Of a stretch of DNA of 64,000 bases, positions 1-9,132 are shown piece after piece. This DNA comes from Pseudomonas nitroreducens (GTDB lineage Bacteria; Pseudomonadota; Gammaproteobacteria; Pseudomonadales; Pseudomonadaceae). Within the stretch, counting starts at the first letter, position 1, and each line of letters starts with the position of its first letter. The translations under genes were made by a program, and so were the position numbers. The notes under the pieces are model-generated. The model had not been told where the DNA came from and ran no database searches. It worked only from the letters and a program-made list of their open reading frames with translations. Location: positions 62,001 through 126,000 of the forward strand of contig NZ_JACHLI010000007.1 in assembly GCF_014204515.1 (NCBI RefSeq), given 5' to 3'.

Positions 1-144
1 ACGCTGACGGTCTGGGGCAGCGCGGAGCAGCTGCAGCCGCTGTTCCAGGAGGCCCTGCGCGAGCGGCGCGAGGTGGAGTTGTACGGCCGGGACGAGAGCT
101 ATCCGGGGCTCGCAGCGCCGCACACGCTCTGGCTGTTGCCCTGA
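1..144 (+). CDS. 3' end of an unidentified gene (partial)
   Basis: The frame is open from base 1 to a TGA at 142-144, giving the last 47 residues of a protein that begins outside the window. The tail is charged in the middle (ERREVELYGRDE) and ends in LWLLP. I see no motif that identifies a family. It converges on ugd, with a GC-rich hairpin between the two stop codons. It is called coding because the frame is open, codon use is typical, and the terminator-like hairpin lies directly after the stop. Confidence 0.55.
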   Translation, partial: TLTVWGSAEQLQPLFQEALRERREVELYGRDESYPGLAAPHTLWLLP

Positions 145-148
145 GCCT

Positions 149-173
149 GGGGGCCGGCGTCGCGCCGGCCCCC
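149..173. terminator. GC-rich hairpin between convergent genes
   Basis: A perfect 11-bp stem (GGGGGCCGGCG / CGCCGGCCCCC) with a 3-nt loop lies between the stop of the leftmost gene and the stop of ugd. There is no T run on either side, so it may be a weak bidirectional terminator or an mRNA 3'-end stabiliser. Confidence 0.5.
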
Positions 174-183
174 GTGCTTCGCC

Positions 184-1572
184 TCAGGCGCTGCGCTTGT
201 GCCGACTGACCGGGGCGGTGGCCGGCACCGGTACTGGCAGGCGGTGCGAGTCGCCGCGGCCCATGGGGAAGTATTCGAAGCCGTAACGGCTCAGGCGCTC
301 GGGGTCGAACAGGTTGCGCCCGTCGAAGATCACCGGGGCCTTCAGGCGGCTGCTCATCAGGTCGAAATCCGGCGCCTTGAACTGCCGCCATTCGGTGCAG
401 ATCACCAGGGCGTCGGCGCCGCCGAGGGTGGCCTCGGGCGTGCCCATCAGGGTCAGGCGCTCATCGTGACCGTACAGGCGCTGGGCCTCGGGCATGGCTT
501 CCGGGTCGAAGGCGCGGACCTTGGCGCCGGCCGCCCAGAGCGCTTCCATCAGCACGCGGCTGGGGGCGTCGCGCATGTCGTCGGTGTTGGGCTTGAACGA
601 CAGGCCCCAGAGCGCGAAGGTGCGGCCCTTGAGCTTGCCGCCGTAGTAGCTGTGGATGCGTTCGAACAGCTTGTTCTTCTGCCGCTGGTTCACCGCTTCC
701 ACGGCGCGCAGCAGGTCGCTGGAGCAATGCGCTTCGTCGGCGCTCTGGATCAGTGCCTGGACGTCCTTGGGGAAGCAGGAGCCGCCGTAGCCGCAGCCGG
801 GGTAGATGAAGTGGTAGCCGATACGCGGATCGGCGCCCATGCCCTGGCGCACCGCTTCGATGTCGGCGCCCAGGTGCTCGGCCAGTTCGGCCATCTGGTT
901 GATGAAGCTGATCTTGGTGGCGAGCATGCAGTTGGCCGCGTACTTGGTCAGCTCGGCGCTGCGCAGGTTCATGCTGAGGATGCGGTCGTGGTTGCGGTTG
1001 AACGGCTCGTAGATCTCGCGCATCACATCCAGCACCTGGGCGCTCTCGCAGCCGATGACGATGCGGTCGGGCTTGCGGCAGTCGGCCAGGGCCGAACCTT
1101 CCTTGAGGAACTCGGGGTTGGAGACGATCTCGAAGTCCAGGCTGCGGCCCTGCTCGGCGAGCACTTCCTGGATATGCGCCTTGACCTGGTCGCCGGTGCC
1201 CACCGGCACGGTGGACTTCTCGACGATGATCACCGGCTGGGTGCGGTGGCGGGCGATGCCTTCGGCCACCGCCAGCACGGCGCGCAGGTCGGCCGAGCCG
1301 TTGGGCAGCGGCGGGGTGCCGACGGCGATGAACTGCACGCGGCCATGGGCGGCGGCTTCGCCGACGTCATGGGTGAAGCGCAGGCGCCCGGCTTCGAGGT
1401 TGTCTTTCACCAGTTCGGCCAGGCCCGGCTCGAAGATGCTGATCTGGCCGCGCTTGAGCTTGGCGATCTTGTCCTGGTCGATGTCCATGCACAGGACGTC
1501 GTGGCCGACCTCTGCCATCACGGCGGCCTGCACCAGGCCCACATAACCGATACCGAATACGCTGATTTTCAT
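184..1572 (-). CDS. ugd: UDP-glucose 6-dehydrogenase (arn-linked)
   Basis: Oxidises UDP-glucose to UDP-glucuronate with NAD+, supplying the substrate for ArnA in L-Ara4N synthesis. The 462-residue protein has the N-terminal dinucleotide-binding motif GIGYVG at residues 7-12. The VGTPP and EKSTVPVGT segments of the family are present, as is the catalytic-cysteine motif GYGGSCFPKD with Cys266. Length is normal for bacterial UGDHs. It is the last gene of the arn operon, 38 bp after arnF, the same position as in P. aeruginosa. The first Met is kept because it starts the Rossmann fold directly. Assignment of activity is by family; the arn context makes it secure. Confidence 0.95.
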   Translation of the reverse strand: MKISVFGIGYVGLVQAAVMAEVGHDVLCMDIDQDKIAKLKRGQISIFEPGLAELVKDNLEAGRLRFTHDVGEAAAHGRVQFIAVGTPPLPNGSADLRAVLAVAEGIARHRTQPVIIVEKSTVPVGTGDQVKAHIQEVLAEQGRSLDFEIVSNPEFLKEGSALADCRKPDRIVIGCESAQVLDVMREIYEPFNRNHDRILSMNLRSAELTKYAANCMLATKISFINQMAELAEHLGADIEAVRQGMGADPRIGYHFIYPGCGYGGSCFPKDVQALIQSADEAHCSSDLLRAVEAVNQRQKNKLFERIHSYYGGKLKGRTFALWGLSFKPNTDDMRDAPSRVLMEALWAAGAKVRAFDPEAMPEAQRLYGHDERLTLMGTPEATLGGADALVICTEWRQFKAPDFDLMSSRLKAPVIFDGRNLFDPERLSRYGFEYFPMGRGDSHRLPVPVPATAPVSRHKRSA

Positions 1573-1610
1573 GCTGTGCTCTCCCGATATGGGCTCGAAG
1601 CGGGATGGGG

Positions 1611-2039
1611 TCAGTCCAGCTGCACTCGCTCGCTGCGAGCGTCACTGGGTTTGATGACGGTTGTTCTGTCGTGCCGGCGCGGCGCGTTGATGGTGATCAC
1701 CCCGGCAATCACCAGGGCGACGCCCAGGGTGCGTGACAGGCTCAGCGGCTCGCCGAAGCCGGGCAGCCAGGCGGCGCCGAGGTAGACCAGGGCGTAGCTC
1801 AGGCTGAGCAGGGAGTAGGCGCGGCTCAGCGGCAGGTGCCTGAGCGCCAGCAGCCAGCAGAGCATCGACAGCGCATAGGCCAGCACGGCGCCCGCCAGCG
1901 CCGACAGGGCGGCGAGGTCGAGTTGTGCCAGGTCGAAGGGCCAGTGCGTGGGCAGGCGCGTCATGCTCCAGCGCATGCCCAATTGGGCGCTGCTGACCAG
2001 CAGCACGCTGCCCAGGGCGAAACCGATGCCGGGCTTCAT
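1611..2039 (-). CDS. arnF: 4-amino-4-deoxy-L-arabinose-phosphoundecaprenol flippase subunit ArnF
   Basis: Small-multidrug-resistance-like membrane protein of 142 residues with about four hydrophobic segments. With ArnE it is thought to flip undecaprenyl-phosphate-L-Ara4N to the periplasmic face of the inner membrane. A longer open frame extends upstream, but that part is arginine/proline-rich shadow sequence inside arnE. The start MKPGIGFALG at 2039 overlaps the arnE stop by 4 bp (ATGA), typical of coupled translation. The C-terminal tail after the last helix is polar and about 25 residues long. Confidence 0.88.
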   Translation of the reverse strand: MKPGIGFALGSVLLVSSAQLGMRWSMTRLPTHWPFDLAQLDLAALSALAGAVLAYALSMLCWLLALRHLPLSRAYSLLSLSYALVYLGAAWLPGFGEPLSLSRTLGVALVIAGVITINAPRRHDRTTVIKPSDARSERVQLD

Positions 2040-2380
2040 GCGTGCATCCCCAGCAGCGCCACGCCCGCGACGATCAGCGCCACGCCGAGCCAGTGGCGGG
2101 CGTCGATGTGCTCGCCGAACAGGCGGCTCGCCAGCAGGGTCACCAGCACGAAGTTGAGGCTCAGCATCGGGTAGGCGACGCCGACTTCCAGGCGCTGCAG
2201 CACCAGCAGCCAGAGCAGCAGGCCGCCGCCCAGGCAGCCCACGGCCAGCAGCAGCCAGGGTGAGAACAGCCTGGCGGCGATGCCGGCCGGCGCGTCGCGC
2301 CAGCTTTCCACGGCGAGCTTCTGCGCCATCTGGCCCAGGCAGGTCAGCAGGCACACGGCGGCGAGCAACAGGGCGGTCAT
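2036..2380 (-). CDS. arnE: 4-amino-4-deoxy-L-arabinose-phosphoundecaprenol flippase subunit ArnE
   Basis: A 114-residue protein of the SMR/EamA type with four predicted transmembrane segments and almost no loops. It is the partner of ArnF in flipping the lipid-linked aminoarabinose across the inner membrane. It overlaps arnT by 4 bp at the start and arnF by 4 bp at the end, so it is translated as part of one tightly packed operon. The motif-poor sequence is identified mainly by size, hydrophobic pattern and position between arnT and arnF. Confidence 0.88.
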   Translation of the reverse strand: MTALLLAAVCLLTCLGQMAQKLAVESWRDAPAGIAARLFSPWLLLAVGCLGGGLLLWLLVLQRLEVGVAYPMLSLNFVLVTLLASRLFGEHIDARHWLGVALIVAGVALLGMHA

Positions 2381-4026
2381 GGCGCGGCCTGCGGGATCAG
2401 CAACACCACGATGTGGTTCTGCCGGTAGCTGATGGCGTCGCTGGGCAGCAGCGCCAGCTCGGCTTCGTCGTCATCGCTGTTGACGCGCATGACCACGCCG
2501 ATGGAGCCCTCGGCGCGGGCGCGGTCGATCCAGGCACGGATGTCCTGGTCGGGAATACTGCGGCCCTGGCCTTCGGGATAGTTGCGCAGGCCGTACTTCA
2601 GTTCGCCTTCGGTATTGAACAGGGTCACGTCGCTGCGCCCGGTGCGCCAGGCCAGCGAGGTGGCCGCGCCGAGGTCGTTGCTCAGCAGGCTGCGCGCGCC
2701 GCGCAGGGCTTCCAGGTGCTGGGCGATGAACTGGTCGGGCATCTTGCTATCGATCAGCTTGTTCGGCATGGCATTGGGCACCAGGGCCACCAGCAGCCAG
2801 GCGGCCAGCGCGGGCGCGGCCCAGAAGCGCGTGGGGCGCAACAGCTGCAGCAGGCCGGTGACGATCCAGGCGACGCAGACCAGGACGATCATCAGCACGC
2901 TGGGCAGCTCGTCGTGGTACTGCGGGTGGCGCGCCTGCATGAACAGCAGGCCGGCCAGCGCACCGCTGCCCAGCAGCAGGTTGAGCGCGCCGTTGCATTT
3001 CAGGGCGAGCAGCCGACGCTGCTGCAGGGCACGGCCGATGGCGTCGGCGATCAGCAGGGCCAGCGGAGCGAAGCACGGCATGATGTAGGTCGGCAGCTTG
3101 CCCTTGGCCAGGCTGAAGAACAGGAACGGCATCACCAGCCAGAGCAGTACGAACAGGGTTTTCGGCGCGCGCCAGCCTTTGACGCCGTCACGCAGCGCCG
3201 GCAGCACCAGCACGGCCCAGGGCAGCGCGCTGGCCAGCAGCAGCGGCACGAAGAACCAGAACGGGCGGCCGTGCTGGGCGTCGTCGCCGGCGAAGCGGCG
3301 GATGTGCTCGTGCCAGAAGAAGAAATTCCAGAAGTCCGGCTCGCGGGCATGGATCAGCAGTGCCCAGGGCGCGCTCACCAGGGCCGCGACCATTACCGCC
3401 AGCGGTCCGTAGCGCAACAACTGGCCGAGGCGCTTCTGCAGCACGGCGTAGGGCAGGGCGACGATCACCGGCAGCAGGAAGGCGAGGAAGCCCTTGGTCA
3501 TGAAACCGAAGGCGCAGGCGGCGCCCAGCAGGCTCCAGGCGGCGAAGCGGCCGCGTGGGGTGGCGGCATCGAAGGCGAACCACAGGGCGCCCAGGCTGAG
3601 GTTCACGCACAGGGTGAACTGCGGATCGAGGTTGGCATAGCCGGCCTGCCCGGCGATCAGTCCGAAGCTCAGGTAGAGCACGCCGGCGGCCCAGGTGCGC
3701 CGCGGGTCATTCCACAGGCGGCGGGCCACCAGCAGGACCAGCAGGGTACTCAATGCGGTGACCAGCGCCGAGGCGAAGCGCACGCCGAACAGGTTCTGCC
3801 CGAACAGCGCCTGGCTGGCCGCAGTCAGCCAGTAGCCGCCGGTGGGCTTCTCGAAGTAGCGCAGGCCGAGCAGGTGCGGCGACACCCAGTCGCCGCTCTG
3901 CAGCATGGCCTGGGAAATCTGCGCATTGCGTGACTCGTCGGGAATCCACAGGCCGTGGAAGCCCATGGGCAGCAGGATGCACAGGAAGAAGGCGGCGAGC
4001 AGCGTCGGGTAGGCCAGGCGCTTCAT
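2377..4026 (-). CDS. arnT: Undecaprenyl phosphate-alpha-L-Ara4N transferase ArnT
   Basis: Inner-membrane GT83 glycosyltransferase that moves L-Ara4N from undecaprenyl phosphate to lipid A phosphates, the final step giving resistance to polymyxin. The 549 residues match the family length (about 550). The first periplasmic loop after helix 1 carries WIPDESRNAQISQAML, containing the acidic DE and arginine characteristic of ArnT/PMT enzymes. Around a dozen hydrophobic segments follow and a soluble periplasmic domain occupies the last 120 residues. It overlaps arnD by 4 bp and arnE by 4 bp. Confidence 0.95.
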   Translation of the reverse strand: MKRLAYPTLLAAFFLCILLPMGFHGLWIPDESRNAQISQAMLQSGDWVSPHLLGLRYFEKPTGGYWLTAASQALFGQNLFGVRFASALVTALSTLLVLLVARRLWNDPRRTWAAGVLYLSFGLIAGQAGYANLDPQFTLCVNLSLGALWFAFDAATPRGRFAAWSLLGAACAFGFMTKGFLAFLLPVIVALPYAVLQKRLGQLLRYGPLAVMVAALVSAPWALLIHAREPDFWNFFFWHEHIRRFAGDDAQHGRPFWFFVPLLLASALPWAVLVLPALRDGVKGWRAPKTLFVLLWLVMPFLFFSLAKGKLPTYIMPCFAPLALLIADAIGRALQQRRLLALKCNGALNLLLGSGALAGLLFMQARHPQYHDELPSVLMIVLVCVAWIVTGLLQLLRPTRFWAAPALAAWLLVALVPNAMPNKLIDSKMPDQFIAQHLEALRGARSLLSNDLGAATSLAWRTGRSDVTLFNTEGELKYGLRNYPEGQGRSIPDQDIRAWIDRARAEGSIGVVMRVNSDDDEAELALLPSDAISYRQNHIVVLLIPQAAP

Positions 4027-4907
4027 GGGCGCTGCACCCCCAGCCAGCCTTCGCGGCCGGCCAGTTCGCCGCGCACCAGGCGGGCGACGGCGAGGCTGGC
4101 GGGATCGTCCGGCAGCAGCCGGCCCAGGGGCACGAAGCGGATGCCTTGGCTGCGGGCCTGGCCCAGCAGGCGGCGGAAGTCGTGGGCCATGAGGATGCCC
4201 TCGACTTCGGCGTGGATGGTGTACACGTTCAGGGCGTCCATGTCGAAGCGTGAAAGGATGAAGTCGTTGAATGCGGCCGCCGGCAGCTGCGGCCCGACCA
4301 CTTCGTCGAAGGTGGGCATATCCACCGGAATCTGCGGGGTGCCGGCGCGGCCGTCGGCCAGCAGCGGGCGGAACAGCGAGGTGCCGCGGCAGTCGCTGTT
4401 GTAGCGCAGGCCGAAGCGCTCCTTGGCTTCGACCGTGCGTTCATCGGCGCGCCAGCCGGCCACCGCCGAGCACTCCACCGGCTGGCCGAGGATGTCGGCC
4501 AGGGTGTCGAGGCCCTGGCGGATCTGTTCGGTCAGCTGCTCGGAGTTCCAGCGCCCGGCGTTGGCCTGCCAGCCGTGGTGGTCCCAGGCGTGCAGGCCGA
4601 CTTCGTGGCCGGCCTCGCGGGCACGCCGCATCAGGTGACCGAGGTCACGACCGATGCGCTTGCCCGGCCAGGCGGTGCCGGCCAGGAGGATATCCCAGCC
4701 GTACAGCCCGGCCGCGTTGGAGCGCAGCATCTTCCACAGGAACTGCGGGCGGATCAGCCGCCACAGGTGGCGGCCCATATTGTCCGGGCCGACGCTGAAG
4801 AAGAAGGTGGCCTTGACCCCGGCCTCGTCGAGCATGTCCAGCAGCCGCGGCACACCGTCACGGGTGCCGCGGTAGGTGTCGACATCGATGCGCAGTCCCG
4901 CTCTCAT
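4023..4907 (-). CDS. arnD: 4-deoxy-4-formamido-L-arabinose-phosphoundecaprenol deformylase ArnD
   Basis: NodB-type polysaccharide deacetylase-like enzyme of 294 residues that removes the formyl group from undecaprenyl-phosphate-L-Ara4FN on the cytoplasmic side. The metal motif Asp-Val-Asp-Thr occurs at the N-terminus (RIDVDT) and the second-motif histidines lie in HEVGLHAWDHHGW near the middle. No signal peptide or transmembrane segment is apparent. The start codon shares one base with the arnA stop (TGATG) and the end overlaps arnT by 4 bp. Confidence 0.94.
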   Translation of the reverse strand: MRAGLRIDVDTYRGTRDGVPRLLDMLDEAGVKATFFFSVGPDNMGRHLWRLIRPQFLWKMLRSNAAGLYGWDILLAGTAWPGKRIGRDLGHLMRRAREAGHEVGLHAWDHHGWQANAGRWNSEQLTEQIRQGLDTLADILGQPVECSAVAGWRADERTVEAKERFGLRYNSDCRGTSLFRPLLADGRAGTPQIPVDMPTFDEVVGPQLPAAAFNDFILSRFDMDALNVYTIHAEVEGILMAHDFRRLLGQARSQGIRFVPLGRLLPDDPASLAVARLVRGELAGREGWLGVQRP

Positions 4908-6928
4908 CAGGCGATGCTTTTCTGCAGTGGGATGGCGTGGGGGACGCCGCCGGAACGTTCGGCCAGGGCCTCACGGAGGAAGAAGTCGAGCGTCTTGCCG
5001 ATGGTCGCGGCCAGCTCCACGCTCGGCTGCCAGTCCAGCAGGCGACGGGCGTTGTCGATGCTCGGCTTGCGGTGCGACACGTCCTGGTAGCCGTCGCCGT
5101 AGAAGCTGCGGCTTTCCACTTCGCGGAAACCGGCGAAGGGCGGGAACTGGTCGCGCAGCGGGTGGGCCTCGAACTGGCGCAGCAGCTCCTCGCCCAGCTG
5201 GCGGATGCTGGCTTCGTTGTCCGGGTTGCCGATGTTGATGATCTGCCCGTCGCAGCGGCCGCCTTCGTTGTCGATGATGCGTGCCAGGGCTTCGATGCCG
5301 TCGTCCACGTCGGTGAAGCAGCGCTTCTGCGCGCCACCGTCGACCAGGCGGATCGGCGTGCCTTCCACCAGGTGCAGGATCAGTTGGGTGATGGCGCGGG
5401 AGCTGCCGATGCGCGCGGAGTCCAGGCGGTCCAGGCGCGGGCCCATCCAGTTGAACGGACGGAACAGGCTGAACCTCAGGCCCTTCTGGCCATAGGCCCA
5501 GATGACGCGGTCCAGCAGCTGCTTGGAGACCGAGTAGATCCAGCGCTGCTTGTTGATCGGGCCGACCACCAGGTTCGAGCTGTCCTCGTCGAAGTTGGCG
5601 TCGGTGCACATGCCGTACACCTCGGAGGTGGAGGGGAAGATCACGCGCTTGTTGTACTTGACGCAGTAGCGCACCAGCTTGAGGTTTTCCTCGAAGTCCA
5701 GCTCGAACACGCGCAGCGGGTTGCGGGTGTATTCGATGGGCGTGGCGATGGCCACCAGCGGCAGGACCACGTCGCACTTCTTGATGTGGTACTCGATCCA
5801 CTCGGTGTGGATGCTGATGTCGCCCTCGACGAAGTGGAAGTCCGGGTTGCCCTTCAGGCGCTCGATGGCGTCGGAGCCGATGTCCAGGCCATAGACCTCG
5901 TAGTTGCCGTCACGCAGCAGGCGCTCGGACAGGTGGTTGCCGATGAAACCGTTGACCCCGAGGATCAGCACGCGGGTCTTGCGCTTGGGTTTGCCGCTGG
6001 CGCCGTGCAGGCGCGAGCCTTCCACCAGGCCCATCTCGCGGGCCAGTTGCGGGCCGGCGAGGAACAGGCCGTTGCCGCCCTGCTGGCCGGCGAGGATTTC
6101 CAGCGAGTCTTCGCCGCAGGCGATGCGCAGCGGATCAACCGCCAGCACCGAGCCGGGCGCCTTGCCGCCATTGCCGCTGACGACGCGCGAGCTCCAGACG
6201 ATCAGCTTGCGCTCGCCCACCGGGGCGAAGGCGCCGGGGTAGGGCTGGGTCACGGCGCGCACCAGGTTGTGCAGTTCGCGGGCCGGACGCTGCCACTCGA
6301 GCAGGCCGTCCGCCGGGGTACGGCGGCCGAAGTAGCTGGCGCGCGATTCGTCCTGGGCGACTTCCTGCAGTTCGCCGCGGGCCAGGGCCGGCAGGGCGGC
6401 GGCGAGCAGTTCGCGGCTGGCTTCGCGCAGCTTGCCGTGCAGCACCAGCGCGGTGTCGTCGGCGCCGATGGCGACGCTCTGCTGGGCGAGGATGCCGCCG
6501 GCGTCGGCGCGCTTGACCATGCGGTGCAGGGTCACGCCGGTCTCGGTTTCGCCGTTGACCAGCACCCAGTTCGCCGGGGCGCGGCCACGGTAGCGCGGCA
6601 GCAGCGAGCCATGCAGGTTGTAGGCGCCCTGGCTGGCGCAGGCCAGCAGCTCTTCGTTGAGCAGGTGGCGGTAGTAGAAGGAGAAGATGAAACGCGGCTG
6701 CAGCTCGCGGATACGGGCGATCCACAGCGGGTGGTTGACGTCCTCCGGCGCGTGCACGGGGATGCCGAGACGGGCGCACAGCTGGGCGACGGAGCCGTAG
6801 AAGCGGTTCTCCTGGGGATCGTCGGCGTGGGTGAAGACGGCGTCGATCTGGTAACCGGCGGCGAGCAGGGCTTCGATGCCGGCGCAGCCGAAGTCGTGGT
6901 AGGCGAAGACGATGGTCTGCTGGGTCAT
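4907..6928 (-). CDS. arnA: Bifunctional UDP-L-Ara4N formyltransferase / UDP-glucuronate decarboxylase ArnA
   Basis: Two-domain cytoplasmic enzyme of 673 residues, slightly longer than the E. coli protein. Residues 1-310 form the N10-formyltetrahydrofolate-dependent transferase with the catalytic set Asn104, His106 and Asp142 (NLHGSLLP and RADAGG). Residues 318-673 form the short-chain dehydrogenase that oxidatively decarboxylates UDP-glucuronate. That domain has the nucleotide motif GVNGFIG at 324-330, Ser435-Glu436 and a YxxxK pair at Tyr465/Lys469. It starts 4 bp inside the arnC end and shares one base with arnD. All expected catalytic residues are present. Confidence 0.96.
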   Translation of the reverse strand: MTQQTIVFAYHDFGCAGIEALLAAGYQIDAVFTHADDPQENRFYGSVAQLCARLGIPVHAPEDVNHPLWIARIRELQPRFIFSFYYRHLLNEELLACASQGAYNLHGSLLPRYRGRAPANWVLVNGETETGVTLHRMVKRADAGGILAQQSVAIGADDTALVLHGKLREASRELLAAALPALARGELQEVAQDESRASYFGRRTPADGLLEWQRPARELHNLVRAVTQPYPGAFAPVGERKLIVWSSRVVSGNGGKAPGSVLAVDPLRIACGEDSLEILAGQQGGNGLFLAGPQLAREMGLVEGSRLHGASGKPKRKTRVLILGVNGFIGNHLSERLLRDGNYEVYGLDIGSDAIERLKGNPDFHFVEGDISIHTEWIEYHIKKCDVVLPLVAIATPIEYTRNPLRVFELDFEENLKLVRYCVKYNKRVIFPSTSEVYGMCTDANFDEDSSNLVVGPINKQRWIYSVSKQLLDRVIWAYGQKGLRFSLFRPFNWMGPRLDRLDSARIGSSRAITQLILHLVEGTPIRLVDGGAQKRCFTDVDDGIEALARIIDNEGGRCDGQIINIGNPDNEASIRQLGEELLRQFEAHPLRDQFPPFAGFREVESRSFYGDGYQDVSHRKPSIDNARRLLDWQPSVELAATIGKTLDFFLREALAERSGGVPHAIPLQKSIA

Positions 6929-7926
6929 GGCTGGATGGACTCGAAGGAAGAGGAAGGGGTGAGCTGGGCGCGCGGGGTATCGGCGCGCACGATGCGTTCG
7001 ATGAAGAAGCGCGGGCGGGCGCGGACGTCGTTGTACATGCGGCCCAGGTACTCGCCGAGCAGGCCCATGCCCACCAGCTGCACGCCGGTGAACATGAACA
7101 GCACGGCGAACAGCACGAACACGCCGTGGCCGGCCCAGGCGGCGCCGAACAGCAGGCGCAGCACCACCAGCAGCAGCGCGAAGGCGAAGCCGGCCAGCGC
7201 CATGCCGCCGCCGACGAAGGACAGCAGGCGCAGCGGCGAGGTGGTCATGCAGGTGACCAGGTCGAACATCAGGTTGATCAGGCGCAGGAAGTCGTACTTC
7301 GACTCGCCGTGCTCGCGCTCGGCGTGGGCGACCTGGATCTCGGTGGTGTGGCGGGCGAAGCTGTTGGCCAGGATCGGGATGAAGGTGCTGCGCTCGCGGC
7401 AGGCGAGCATCGCCTTGACGATGCTCGAGCGGTAGGCGCGCAGCATGCAGCCGTAGTCACTCATGGCCACGCCGGTGGAGCGCTGCACGGCAAGGTTGAT
7501 CAGCTTCGACGGCCAGCGGCGCAGGGCGGAGTCCTGGCGTTGCTGGCGCACGCTGCCGACCACGTCGTAGCCCTTGGCGGCTTCCTCGACCAGCCGCGGG
7601 ATTTCCTCCGGCGGGTTCTGCAGGTCGGCGTCGAGGGTGATCACCAGGTCGCCCTGGCATTGCTCGAAGCCGGCCATGATCGCGGCGTGCTGGCCGTAGT
7701 TGCGGTTGAGGATGATCGCCACCACCCGGCTGCCTGGCGCCTGTGCGGCTTCCTGCAGCAGGTCGGCGGAGCGGTCGCGGCTGCCGTCGTCGATCAGCAC
7801 GATCTCGTACGGGCGGGCGAGGCGCTCGCAGGCGGCGGTGGTGCGGCGCAGCAGTTCGGGGAGGCTGGCCTCCTCGTTGTACACCGGGATGACGATGGAC
7901 ACGAGATCGATCGGATAGGGTTTCAC
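6925..7926 (-). CDS. arnC: Undecaprenyl-phosphate 4-deoxy-4-formamido-L-arabinose transferase ArnC
   Basis: GT2-family transferase of 333 residues that links UDP-L-Ara4FN to undecaprenyl phosphate. The N-terminal A-fold begins VSIVIPVYNEEASLPEL. The DxD-type metal motif is LDADLQNPPEE at about residue 100. Two hydrophobic helices in the last third, after VTCMTTSPLRLLS, anchor it to the inner membrane. It sits 7 bp after arnB and overlaps arnA by 4 bp. Confidence 0.95.
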   Translation of the reverse strand: MKPYPIDLVSIVIPVYNEEASLPELLRRTTAACERLARPYEIVLIDDGSRDRSADLLQEAAQAPGSRVVAIILNRNYGQHAAIMAGFEQCQGDLVITLDADLQNPPEEIPRLVEEAAKGYDVVGSVRQQRQDSALRRWPSKLINLAVQRSTGVAMSDYGCMLRAYRSSIVKAMLACRERSTFIPILANSFARHTTEIQVAHAEREHGESKYDFLRLINLMFDLVTCMTTSPLRLLSFVGGGMALAGFAFALLLVVLRLLFGAAWAGHGVFVLFAVLFMFTGVQLVGMGLLGEYLGRMYNDVRARPRFFIERIVRADTPRAQLTPSSSFESIQP

Positions 7927-7933
7927 GGTGGCG

Positions 7934-9073
7934 TTACCGAGTCAGGTGTTCAATGGCGTCGACCACGCGGTCCTGGTCGGCGTTGGTCATGTCGGGGAAC
8001 AGCGGGATGGAGCAGATCCGCGCCGAGTTCCACTCGGTGGCGGGCAGGTGGACGTCGGGGAAGCGCTGGCGGTAGTAGCTGTGCAGGTGGCTGCCGATGA
8101 AGTGGATGCCGCTGCCGATGCCGCGCTCCTGCAGGCCCTGCATGAAGGCGTCGCGATCCAGGCCGCAGCGCTCGGCGTCGATGCGCAGGATGTACAGGTG
8201 CCAGGCGTGGTGCTGCGGGTAGCTCGGCAGTGCCAGCGGCTGCACCGGCAGGTGCGCCAGGCGCTCGGCGTAGCCGGCGGCCAGCTCGGCGCGGCGGGCG
8301 TTGAGCGCTTCGAGCCTGGGCAGCTGCGACAACGCGATGGCGGCGTTGATATCGGTCAGGTTGTACTTGAAGCCGGGCTCCACCACCTGGGCCTGCGGCT
8401 TGCGGCCGTGGGTCAGGCGGTCATAGGCGTCCACGCCCAGGCCGTGGAACTTCAGGGTGCGCACGCGGTTGGCCAGGGCTTCGTCGTCGGTGACGAACAT
8501 CCCGCCTTCGGCGCAGGTCAGGTTCTTGATCGCATGGAAGGAGAAGATCGCCGTGCCGCTCTGGCCGACGGGACGGCCGCGGTACTGCGTGCCGGCGGCG
8601 TGGGCGGCGTCTTCGATCACGGCGATGCCATGGCGGCGCGCCAGCGCGTTGATCGGGTCCATGTCGCAGGCCGCGCCGGCGTAATGCACCGGGACGATGG
8701 CGCGGGTGCGCGGGGTAATGGCGGCTTCGATGCGGGCGGCGTCGGTCATCAGGGTGTCGCGGTCGACATCGACGAACACCGGCGTGGCGCCCAGCAGGCA
8801 GATCATGTTGGCGGTGGAGACCCAGGTCTGCGACGGGGTGATCACCTCGTCACCCGGACCGATGCCCAGGGCCAGCAGGGCCAGGTGCATGCCACCGGTG
8901 GCGGAGGACAGCGCGACAGCGTGGCGGCAGCCGATGGATTGCGCTAAGCGCTGCTCCAGCTCCTGGTTCTTCGGGCCGGTGGTGATCCAGCTCGAACGCA
9001 GGACTTCGTTGACTGCCTGGATGTCGTCCTCGCCGATGCTGGGGCGGGAGAAGGGGAGGAAAGGCATTTCCAT
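7934..9073 (-). CDS. arnB: UDP-4-amino-4-deoxy-L-arabinose--oxoglutarate aminotransferase ArnB
   Basis: DegT/DnrJ/EryC1-family PLP enzyme that makes UDP-L-Ara4N from the 4-keto intermediate using glutamate. From the chosen start MEMPFLPFSRP it has 379 residues, close to the family's ~380. The PLP lysine is Lys183 in SFHAIKNLTCAEGG, and the cofactor Asp is in VIEDAAHAAG. A TTG 33 bp further upstream would extend the frame, but the extension (RQSRRPLESD) is not family-like. A weak GGAA lies about 8 nt before the chosen ATG. First gene of the arn operon. Confidence 0.93.
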   Translation of the reverse strand: MEMPFLPFSRPSIGEDDIQAVNEVLRSSWITTGPKNQELEQRLAQSIGCRHAVALSSATGGMHLALLALGIGPGDEVITPSQTWVSTANMICLLGATPVFVDVDRDTLMTDAARIEAAITPRTRAIVPVHYAGAACDMDPINALARRHGIAVIEDAAHAAGTQYRGRPVGQSGTAIFSFHAIKNLTCAEGGMFVTDDEALANRVRTLKFHGLGVDAYDRLTHGRKPQAQVVEPGFKYNLTDINAAIALSQLPRLEALNARRAELAAGYAERLAHLPVQPLALPSYPQHHAWHLYILRIDAERCGLDRDAFMQGLQERGIGSGIHFIGSHLHSYYRQRFPDVHLPATEWNSARICSIPLFPDMTNADQDRVVDAIEHLTR

Positions 9074-9132
9074 ATCGGATTCCAAAGGCCGGCGGCTCTG
9101 TCTCAAGGTGAGCGAAAGCTACGACCCGGATG

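Noticed and set aside
199..1785. Long + strand open frame opposite ugd
   Set aside because: High-GC antisense shadow. Ugd on the minus strand has all family motifs; this frame has none.
4937..7435. 832-codon + strand open frame opposite arnA and arnC
   Set aside because: Composition dominated by Ala/Val/Gly/His/Gln typical of antisense frames in GC-rich DNA. It spans two conserved genes on the other strand.
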